NCBI GenBank assembly: GCA_012728775.1
Contig: JAAYEN010000179.1
Location: 1-8,408, forward strand
Direction: 5' to 3'
DNA length: 8,408 bases
DNA from: Tissierellia bacterium
GTDB lineage: Bacteria > Bacillota_A > Clostridia > Tissierellales > Peptoniphilaceae
The position numbers were made by a program, and so were the translations under genes. Shown here one piece after another: positions 1 to 6,375 of this stretch (positions are counted from its first letter, which is position 1; each line of letters begins with the position of its first letter). The notes below the pieces were generated by a model that saw nothing but the letters and a program-made list of their open reading frames with translations, ran no database searches and had not been told where the DNA came from.

Positions 1-57
1 GATTTTGAAAAGTTAAATAATGTTATGGTAATAATAGGGGATTCATATGAAGAATAA
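1..57 (+). CDS. mreC: Rod shape-determining protein MreC, C-terminal end (partial)
   Basis: Frame 1 is open from the window edge and stops at TAA 55-57, giving an 18-residue tail that begins DFEKLNNVMVI. MreC proteins commonly end in a beta strand of the form 'DFxxLxxVxVI', and the gene sits directly upstream of mreD, which is the normal mreB-mreC-mreD order. MreC is a membrane-anchored periplasmic/extracellular-face scaffold of the elongation complex that contacts PBP2. The stop lies inside the mreD reading frame, an 11-nt overlap. The call rests on this short tail plus context; the body of the protein lies outside the window. Confidence 0.72.
   Translation, partial: DFEKLNNVMVIIGDSYEE
36..40 (+). 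promoter_or_regulatory. Ribosome binding site for mreD
   Basis: AGGGG lies 6 nt before the ATG at 47 and inside the upstream (mreC-like) coding region. It supports ATG 47 as the mreD start and implies coupled translation across the 11-nt overlap. Confidence 0.6.
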
Positions 58-553
58 AATGAATCTTCTAATTTTAATAATTATAGGGATATTAGTCCAA
101 GTTTCAATAATTAATAATGGAGTACTTTTTAGAATATATCCCAATATAATACTTGTATTAACATCATATGTAGCTCAGAGACAAGGAAGGATTATAGGTG
201 GGTTATTTGGTTTAATTTCCGGAATTCTAATTGATGTTCTTCTTTCTCCTAATCTAGGAATTAAGGCATTGAGTTATCTAATTATAGGATATGTAGTCGG
301 AATTATTAGTGAGTTTATATTTGAAGAAAGCTATAGGACAGCAATATTTTATGTGGTGATTGGAAGTGTTTTTTACAGTATAATAAATAATTTTATTTAT
401 TTTTTCTTGTCATACAATATAAATGTATATTTAATTTTAATAGATTTATTTAAATTAGAGACTATAGTAAATATATTTTTATTTTTGGTAGTACAAGAAT
501 TACAAGTTGAAAAGAATAGAAATTTTAAATTTCCAAAATTAAAAAAGGTTTGA
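47..553 (+). CDS. mreD: Rod shape-determining protein MreD
   Basis: MreD is a small polytopic membrane protein of the Rod elongation complex, which works with MreB, MreC, RodA and PBP2 to place new lateral cell wall. The 168-residue product has the usual family length. It is almost entirely hydrophobic, with about five or six membrane segments (roughly residues 5-24, 30-46, 48-68, 73-92, 97-122 and 126-150). The family signature is visible around residues 50-85: GGLFGLISGILIDVL, then a Leu-Gly turn and a Gly-rich helix (LIIGYVVGIISEF). The C-terminus is short, basic and cytoplasmic (KFPKLKKV). The start is ATG 47 with an AGGGG site 6 nt upstream, overlapping the upstream stop by 11 nt; the PBP2 gene follows after 6 nt. 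Sequence conservation in MreD is low, so context contributes much to the call. Confidence 0.9.
   Translation: MKNKMNLLILIIIGILVQVSIINNGVLFRIYPNIILVLTSYVAQRQGRIIGGLFGLISGILIDVLLSPNLGIKALSYLIIGYVVGIISEFIFEESYRTAIFYVVIGSVFYSIINNFIYFFLSYNINVYLILIDLFKLETIVNIFLFLVVQELQVEKNRNFKFPKLKKV
545..549 (+). promoter_or_regulatory. Ribosome binding site supporting the TTG start of PBP2
   Basis: AAGGT at the end of mreD lies 10 nt before TTG 560. It decides the start: the next in-frame ATG (641, residue 28) lies in the middle of the membrane anchor and would remove the cytoplasmic tail and half of the transmembrane helix. The weak site plus TTG suggests modest initiation, probably coupled to mreD translation. 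Confidence 0.55.
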
Positions 554-559
554 TTTTAT

Positions 560-3500
560 TTGAAAAATAATAGTATTAACATACAAAAGAGATACAAAAT
601 AATATCAATTTTTTCAGTGGTGTTATTTGCTCTGCTTACGATGAGATTAGCTACCCTCACAATAGCTAAAGGTGATCATTTTAGACAAATTTCTGAAAAT
701 ATGCGTATTAAAGACATATATGTAACAGCACCAAGAGGAGAAATAAGAGATAGAAATGGAATATTACTAGCTGGTAATAAGCCGATGTTTACTTTGCAAA
801 TTTTGAAAGATGAATTTGGAGGAGTAAAAGTAGATGAAAAAAATGAATATTTGCTTAATGTAATTACATTATTAGAGCAAGATGCAATTAATTACACTAC
901 TGAATTTCCACTTTTAATAAATGAATATATATATGATGAAAATGCAAGTGTCAATAGTAATGATATTAGTCCAAGGGATCGGATATTAGATATTATTATT
1001 GAAAATGACTTAATAGACGAAATATTAGATTCTTATTATTTAAACACCATAGATAATAAAGAATTTAAATATTTTGCTGCACAAAACATCATAAACTCCT
1101 TAGAATTTAATTCAAAAGAAGTTCCCATAAAATACGAGCTACAAAATGATAATTTAATATTTTCATTTATAGAAGGATTTCAAATAGAGAATTGGTATAA
1201 AGAAAATAACATACCTATAGACTCAGATCCAAAGACATCTTTAAAAATGATGGTAGATAACGATAAAACTATATTAAAAAAACTATTATCTCATCCAATT
1301 AATAGAGAAATAGTTTACGATTTGATAAAAAATAGAAATCTTGAAGAGAATATTCTATTAATAGAAAGTGAAATTTCTTTTTATAGAAATTATATTAATT
1401 TAAAAAATAGATTAATAGATATTTATCCAGAAATAACAGTTGATACTACTGCAGAAGAAGATTTTAAAGTCATATTTGAGAAAAATTCTTTAAGAAATTT
1501 TCTCAAATATGAAGTGAATGATGAAGGCATAAATGTCTCTGAAATAATAACAAAAATATTTGAAGAAAATAATATAGATATTGATTACAAATTGGAGATT
1601 AAAGATGGAATTCCCATCTATACATCAATTGATAATACAGAAATGGAAGAGCCATTTTTAATTGATATTATTGCTAATCGTTTAATTACTAATGAACTCG
1701 TGGATGATTTGATTAATTACAAGGGAGTAGTATCTCATATACAAAAACAAATGATCAATGATGGAATAAATAGTGGAATATCAGTTACAGATGGTTTTGA
1801 ATACTCTTCTTTGAAAAGTTTAAAGGATTTTATGAAAAAATATTCTATTCCTGAAGATGCTACAAATTCAGAGATATTGAATGTTATCAAAGAATACTAT
1901 TCTCTTAAACCTGAATTGACCAAAAATGAACTATACGGTATTTTTAATGTATATCATCAATTAGAAAAACCTGGACAATTGACGTATATTCCCATTAACT
2001 TTAGTTATGGATTGAAAAATGAAACAGTTGCTAAAATTGAAGAACAAATAGCTGACTTTGATGGATTTTCTGTTTCATTAGAACCTGTTCGATATTATCC
2101 TAATGGAGAAAGCGCATCCCATATATTAGGCTATATGGGTAAAATTTCTCAATCAAATGAAATTGAAGAATATATAAACAAGAACAATTATAATCCGGAT
2201 GTTTTAATTGGAAAGACAGGTATAGAAGAGAGTTTCCAAAAAAATTTATATGGAAAAAATGGATATAAAAGAGTCGAAGTTGATTCATTAGGTAATACAT
2301 CTAAAGTAATAGATGAAACTAAACCACAACCTGGAGATAATATATATCTTTCCATAGACTATAAATTACAAAAAAGAGCAGAAGATTCTCTTGATTCTGT
2401 ACTTAGAACAATAAGAACAGGTGGAACAAATAGAAGCCCTTGGGGAGATTACGAAGTAGTTAGATCTACCGATAAAGGTAGACCATATAAGAATGCTACT
2501 TCAGGTGCAGTAATGGCAGTGGATGTAAATACTGGTGAAGTACTAGCTATGGCTAGTTATCCATCATTTGATCCTAATTTATTTGCTACTGGAATTTCAA
2601 CGGCAGATTGGGAGGGATTAATACCTGAAACTCAAGCAGACCCCCTTGCTCCAAGACCACTTTACAACGTTGCAACTCAAACTGCAATACAACCAGGTTC
2701 TACATTTAAAATGGTTACAGCTTTAGCAGGCCTTGAAAAAGGATTGGATCCAAAACTTAAAATAAATGACAGAGGATACATTACTATAGGAGATACAGAA
2801 TTTGGTTGCTGGATTTGGAATCAGCATCAAGGTATGCATGGACCTATGAACTTAGTAGAAGCAATTAGAGATTCATGTAACTATTATTTTTATTCATTAG
2901 CTTTAGGTGAAAATCAAAGAACTGGTGAAAGCGTGGGTGTCAGATTGGATATTACAGATATCTCTAATATGGCAGAAAAATTAGGACTTGGTAGTAAAAC
3001 AGGTTTAGAAATAAATATTCCACATGAAGCTGCTCCTGGGGTACCTAATCCAGAAGTGCAATTAAATATTCAAAAAGGTGCTTTAAGAAGATGGCTTAAT
3101 TCTAATATTCACAAGTTTTATGTTGGTTCATCTAAATTTGAAGATGAGTTAAAGCAAAATACCATTGATGCTATTGTGTCCTGGATCGACTTAGATGAAA
3201 TTCCTTCTCTTGATAAGGTTTATAAAGATTTGGCTAAACTGGATTTAGACGGTACGAAGCCTGTTATCGAAGGCAGGCGAGATACTTTAGCAGATTATAT
3301 CAAATTTAGCAATTTAAATAGCGCCAAATGGACTCTTGCAGATACTATAAATATAACTATTGGTCAAGGATTGAATTCATATACTTTATCTCAGATGACT
3401 AATTATGTTGCAACTATTTCAAATGGCGGATATAAAAACAAACTAACTTTAATTAGTAATATAAAAAATTCTGATAATAGTAAAATAGAGTTTGAAAATG

Positions 3501-3877
3501 AACCTACCAAAGAAAGAATAGAATTAAATAATTACAACAATTTAGATTATCTAAAAGAAGGGATGTTACAAGCAGCTAATACAGGATTAAATAAAAATGT
3601 TTTTGGAGAATTTCCGGTTAAGGTCGGTTTAAAAACAGGAACTGCTGAAAGAAGTGGGATAAATCCAGTCACAAGAGATACTTATGATAGTTTTTCTTAT
3701 GAAGTTGCTTTTGCTCCATACGATAACCCTAGAATAGCTGTAGCAGTCGTAATATTCCAAGGTGGAGCAGGTTCAAACTGTTCACCTATAGTTCGAGACG
3801 TTATTGCTGAATATATGGGCTTATATAAAGTTGAAGAGGCAGATACTTTACCGATAGAAATGGATATTATTCCGTAG
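560..3877 (+). CDS. mrdA: Penicillin-binding protein 2, elongation-specific class B transpeptidase (long form)
   Basis: This is a membrane-anchored D,D-transpeptidase that cross-links peptidoglycan for the elongation complex; its usual partner is the SEDS glycosyltransferase RodA. A basic N-tail precedes one transmembrane anchor (residues 14-35). The class B pedestal motif follows (APRGEIRDRNG, 57-67), and its second half resumes at about 488 with RYYPNGESASHILGY (511-525). The transpeptidase domain starts near 645 and has all three catalytic motifs: STFK with nucleophile Ser714 and Lys717, SCN at 772-774, and KTGT at 1025-1028. At 1105 aa it is far longer than the E. coli protein (about 630 aa). 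The extra length lies in two places: residues about 90-480 of the pedestal and about 825-918 between SCN and KTG. Clostridial PBP2 proteins are often long, so this is extreme rather than unique. Cys750, His756, His760 and Cys773 near the active site could bind metal (inference). The TTG start is supported by an AAGGT site. The stop codon is embedded in the next gene's Shine-Dalgarno. A SpoVD-like sporulation paralogue is less likely because mreD is adjacent and no PASTA domain is seen. Confidence 0.95.
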   Translation: MKNNSINIQKRYKIISIFSVVLFALLTMRLATLTIAKGDHFRQISENMRIKDIYVTAPRGEIRDRNGILLAGNKPMFTLQILKDEFGGVKVDEKNEYLLNVITLLEQDAINYTTEFPLLINEYIYDENASVNSNDISPRDRILDIIIENDLIDEILDSYYLNTIDNKEFKYFAAQNIINSLEFNSKEVPIKYELQNDNLIFSFIEGFQIENWYKENNIPIDSDPKTSLKMMVDNDKTILKKLLSHPINREIVYDLIKNRNLEENILLIESEISFYRNYINLKNRLIDIYPEITVDTTAEEDFKVIFEKNSLRNFLKYEVNDEGINVSEIITKIFEENNIDIDYKLEIKDGIPIYTSIDNTEMEEPFLIDIIANRLITNELVDDLINYKGVVSHIQKQMINDGINSGISVTDGFEYSSLKSLKDFMKKYSIPEDATNSEILNVIKEYYSLKPELTKNELYGIFNVYHQLEKPGQLTYIPINFSYGLKNETVAKIEEQIADFDGFSVSLEPVRYYPNGESASHILGYMGKISQSNEIEEYINKNNYNPDVLIGKTGIEESFQKNLYGKNGYKRVEVDSLGNTSKVIDETKPQPGDNIYLSIDYKLQKRAEDSLDSVLRTIRTGGTNRSPWGDYEVVRSTDKGRPYKNATSGAVMAVDVNTGEVLAMASYPSFDPNLFATGISTADWEGLIPETQADPLAPRPLYNVATQTAIQPGSTFKMVTALAGLEKGLDPKLKINDRGYITIGDTEFGCWIWNQHQGMHGPMNLVEAIRDSCNYYFYSLALGENQRTGESVGVRLDITDISNMAEKLGLGSKTGLEINIPHEAAPGVPNPEVQLNIQKGALRRWLNSNIHKFYVGSSKFEDELKQNTIDAIVSWIDLDEIPSLDKVYKDLAKLDLDGTKPVIEGRRDTLADYIKFSNLNSAKWTLADTINITIGQGLNSYTLSQMTNYVATISNGGYKNKLTLISNIKNSDNSKIEFENEPTKERIELNNYNNLDYLKEGMLQAANTGLNKNVFGEFPVKVGLKTGTAERSGINPVTRDTYDSFSYEVAFAPYDNPRIAVAVVIFQGGAGSNCSPIVRDVIAEYMGLYKVEEADTLPIEMDIIP
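1470..1512. repeat. 43-nt near-perfect inverted repeat inside PBP2 coding sequence
   Basis: Arms 1470-1490 and 1492-1512 are reverse complements around the single base T1491, with one mismatch (A1485 opposite A1497). The outer 15 bp of each arm (1470-1484 with 1498-1512; left arm TCATATTTGAGAAAA) match without interruption. As RNA it could fold into a stem of 19 positions (18 pairs and one A-A mismatch) with a 5-nt loop (1489-1493). It encodes residues 304-318 in the expanded pedestal region. No U-tract follows on either strand, so it is not a canonical terminator. Confidence 0.9.
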
Positions 3878-3881
3878 GAGG
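3876..3881 (+). promoter_or_regulatory. Consensus ribosome binding site overlapping the PBP2 stop codon
   Basis: AGGAGG shares two bases with the TAG stop (3875-3877) of PBP2 and lies 5 nt before GTG 3887. It is the strongest Shine-Dalgarno in the window and fixes the GTG start of the radical SAM gene. Ribosomes terminating on PBP2 will sit on this site, so the two genes are probably translationally coupled. Confidence 0.8.
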
Positions 3882-3886
3882 AATTA

Positions 3887-5728
3887 GTGGATAAAAGATC
3901 ATTTGAAAAAATGTTAAAAAAAGTAGAAAAACCAGGAAGATATATAGGAAAAGAAAAAAATTCAATTATTAAAGATTTTGAAAATATAGATGTAAGATTT
4001 GCATTTTGTTTCCCAGATGTTTATGAAGTTGGAATGTCCCATTTGGGAATGCAAATCTTATACTTTCTTGTAAACGAAGAAGAAAATTTTTTATGTGAAA
4101 GAGTTTTCGCTCCTTGGATAGATATGGAAGAACAACTTAGAGTAAATAATACAAAATTATTTACTCTTGAAAATAGGAGACCTCTAGATGAATTTGATAT
4201 TGTTGGCTTTACTCTTCAATATGAGATGAGTTATACAAATATACTAAATATGCTTGATTTAGGGGGGATCCCCTTATTATCAAAAGAAAGAGACAATAAC
4301 GATCCTTTAGTTATTGCAGGAGGACCCTGTGCATATAATCCAGAACCTTTGGCAGACTTTATCGATTTGTTTATTATAGGAGAAGGAGAAGAAATTAATA
4401 TTCCACTATTCAAACTTTATCAAGAGCACAAAAATAAAGGTTATAATAAAGAAGAATTTTTAAAAGAAGCTGCAAAATTGCAGGGAATTTACGTTCCTTC
4501 TTTTTATGATGTAATATATAAGGACGATGGTAAAATATTAGAATATAAGAAAAAACATGAAGACATTCCAGATAAAATAAAAAAAGTCTATGTGAATAAT
4601 TTTAATGATACTTTTGCTCTTGATAAATTGATTGTGCCATATTTGGAAACTATACATCAAAGAAGTGTAGTTGAACTATTTAGAGGATGCACACAAGGTT
4701 GTAGGTTTTGTGAAGCAGGATATATCTATAGACCTATTAGAGAAAAGACTGAAAATAATATCCTTAATACCATTGACAATCAACTACATTTTACTGGATA
4801 CAATGAAGTATCTTTATCATCTTTAAGTTCTTGCGATTATAGATATTTAGATACTTTAGTTGAAAATCTAATGGAAAATTATCAAGATAGACAAGTAAGG
4901 GTTTCTCTTCCATCTTTGCGTGTTGATACACTCTCTATCGATGTTTTAAAAAGAATAGAAGAAGTTAGAAAAACAGGACTAACTTTAGCTCCTGAAGCTG
5001 GCAGCCAAAAAATGAGAGATATAATTAATAAAAATGTAACTGAAGAAGATTATCTATCTGCTTTAGAGTCAGTATATAATAGTGGATGGTCTAAAATAAA
5101 ACTTTATTTTATGCTAGGACTACCTTATGAAAATAACGAAGATCTAGATGGTATAAAAGATTTAGGCGATAAAGGCAAAAGACTATTTTTTAGTAGACCA
5201 AAGGATAAGATAGTTGGAAACTTTCAAATCACTCTTAGCGTGTCATGTTTCGTTCCCAAGCCATTTACACCATTTCAGTGGCTACCTCAAAATACAATTA
5301 AGGAATTTGAAGAAAAAATTTATTATTTAAAAGATCAGATAAGGGATAATAAGATAAAGTTTCAATATCATGATCCGGTAGTAAGCGTTCTGGAAGGTTA
5401 TATTTCAAGAGGAGACAGGAAAACTGGAAAAACCATTTTAAATGCTTTTAAAAAGGGCGCTAAGTTCGACGGTTGGTCCGAACAATTTAATCCTAGCATA
5501 TGGTTTGATGCTATTGAAGAGGAAAATCTTTCTATGGAAAATTATAATTTTAGAACTAGGGATAAAGACGAGATATTTCCTTGGGATATTATTGATCCAG
5601 GTGTAAGTAAAGAATATTTGTGGAAGGAATTTAATAAATCTAAAGAATGTGCTACTACTAAAGATTGTAGAGCAAGCTGTAATTTTTGCGGAATTGTTAA
5701 TTGTGAAATGAGGTCAGAATTTATATGA
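3887..5728 (+). CDS. Radical SAM protein with B12-binding-like N-terminal domain (TIGR03960-type)
   Basis: This is a radical SAM enzyme of unknown reaction that I recognise as the conserved family usually annotated 'TIGR03960 family B12-binding radical SAM protein'; its 613 aa length fits. The N-terminal region (about 27-170) resembles a cobalamin-binding Rossmann fold: FCFPDVYEVGMSHLGMQIL, then LVIAGGPCAYNPEP and FIIGEGEE. I see no DxHxxG cobalamin-ligand motif, so B12 use is doubtful. The radical SAM core (about 260-480) has CTQGCRFC, with Cys268, Cys272 and Cys275 placed to bind the 4Fe-4S cluster that cleaves SAM. Typical later motifs follow: LAPEAGSQKMRDIINKNV and YFMLGLPYE. The C-terminal tail carries five more cysteines (588, 594, 598, 601, 606) that could hold a second cluster. 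The GTG start has an AGGAGG site 5 nt upstream. Its end overlaps the DUF2344 gene by 4 nt (ATGA). In many bacteria the two are adjacent or fused, so they very likely act together. The product and substrate are not known to me. Confidence 0.92.
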   Translation: MDKRSFEKMLKKVEKPGRYIGKEKNSIIKDFENIDVRFAFCFPDVYEVGMSHLGMQILYFLVNEEENFLCERVFAPWIDMEEQLRVNNTKLFTLENRRPLDEFDIVGFTLQYEMSYTNILNMLDLGGIPLLSKERDNNDPLVIAGGPCAYNPEPLADFIDLFIIGEGEEINIPLFKLYQEHKNKGYNKEEFLKEAAKLQGIYVPSFYDVIYKDDGKILEYKKKHEDIPDKIKKVYVNNFNDTFALDKLIVPYLETIHQRSVVELFRGCTQGCRFCEAGYIYRPIREKTENNILNTIDNQLHFTGYNEVSLSSLSSCDYRYLDTLVENLMENYQDRQVRVSLPSLRVDTLSIDVLKRIEEVRKTGLTLAPEAGSQKMRDIINKNVTEEDYLSALESVYNSGWSKIKLYFMLGLPYENNEDLDGIKDLGDKGKRLFFSRPKDKIVGNFQITLSVSCFVPKPFTPFQWLPQNTIKEFEEKIYYLKDQIRDNKIKFQYHDPVVSVLEGYISRGDRKTGKTILNAFKKGAKFDGWSEQFNPSIWFDAIEEENLSMENYNFRTRDKDEIFPWDIIDPGVSKEYLWKEFNKSKECATTKDCRASCNFCGIVNCEMRSEFI

Positions 5729-6375
5729 AAATCAGAGCTTTTTACACAAGAAATGGAGATTTAAAATATATATCCCATTTAAATACCATAGATTTATTAC
5801 AAAGAGCAGTATTTTCTACTAATAAAAAAATAGATTTCACAAAAGGATTTAATCCTCGTCCAAAAATGAGCTTTAGTAATCCACTTCCTTTAGGTGTATC
5901 AAGTGATTTTGAAGTATTTGATGTGGATATTATTGATGAAGTAGTAATTTCTGATTTTATTAGGAAGATGAATGATTATTTACCTGATGAAATTCAAATA
6001 ATAAAAGCATATAATGCAGATACTTCACCTAGTATAAGTAAAATAATTAATTATTCTATATACGAGTTTACAATATATTCTAATATTGAACTTGAAAATT
6101 TAAATTTAGACATTGAAGAATTAGTCATCTCACGGGAAAGAAAAACCAAAAAGGGAAGTCCTAGAGAATTTGTTAGAGAAAATATAGCTTCTAATGTGAA
6201 GATAATCTCTGGTTTTGAAAAAATCGAAGATGGAAAATATCAAATTGTAGCACAATTAGAAAATAGCGTTAATAAGATTGTTAATCCTGTAAATTTCATT
6301 ATAGGATTATTTTCCAAATACAATATAAAGATATCTACCGATGATACAGATATTCACAAAAAGGAAATGAAATAG
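5725..6375 (+). CDS. DUF2344 / TIGR03936 'radical SAM-linked' protein
   Basis: This is a small soluble protein of unknown function that accompanies the preceding radical SAM enzyme and in some genomes is fused to its C-terminus. The 216-aa length is normal. The signature N-terminal half is present: R4-FYTRNGDLKYISHLN at about 4-20, LLQRA at 24-28, then GFNPRPKMSFSNPLPLGVSS at 41-60 followed by E63. The C-terminal half is less conserved and ends in a charged tail. No signal peptide, membrane segment or cysteine is seen, so it is unlikely to bind an iron-sulfur cluster itself. ATG 5725 overlaps the upstream stop by 4 nt, and a GAGG site lies 11 nt upstream, so translation is probably coupled. 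Its stop shares one base with the GTG start of the RNase gene. Linkage to an RNA-processing gene hints at an RNA-related role for the pair (inference only). Confidence 0.9.
   Translation: MKIRAFYTRNGDLKYISHLNTIDLLQRAVFSTNKKIDFTKGFNPRPKMSFSNPLPLGVSSDFEVFDVDIIDEVVISDFIRKMNDYLPDEIQIIKAYNADTSPSISKIINYSIYEFTIYSNIELENLNLDIEELVISRERKTKKGSPREFVRENIASNVKIISGFEKIEDGKYQIVAQLENSVNKIVNPVNFIIGLFSKYNIKISTDDTDIHKKEMK
6361..6365 (+). promoter_or_regulatory. Ribosome binding site supporting the GTG start of the RNase E/G gene
   Basis: AAGGA lies 9 nt before GTG 6375. The GTG shares its first base with the last base of the preceding TAG stop (TAGTG), a classic termination-reinitiation arrangement. No in-frame ATG occurs before the S1 domain, which supports GTG as the start. 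Confidence 0.6.

Noticed and set aside
2100..2300. 66-codon open frame on the minus strand inside PBP2
   Set aside because: It lies wholly inside a well-supported gene, has no recognisable motif, and its composition is what the reverse of AT-rich coding sequence gives.
4264..4273. Perfect GGGGATCCCC palindrome
   Set aside because: It encodes part of the LGGIPLL stretch of the radical SAM protein; ten bases with no repeats or operator-like context is not evidence of a site.
4231..4413. 60-codon open frame on the minus strand inside the radical SAM gene
   Set aside because: It is antisense to conserved family motifs (GGPCAYNPEP, GEGEE) that fully explain the sequence; no domain is recognisable.
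5538..5551. 14-nt A/T palindrome AAAATTATAATTTT
   Set aside because: It is pure A/T in an AT-rich coding region; such palindromes are expected by chance.
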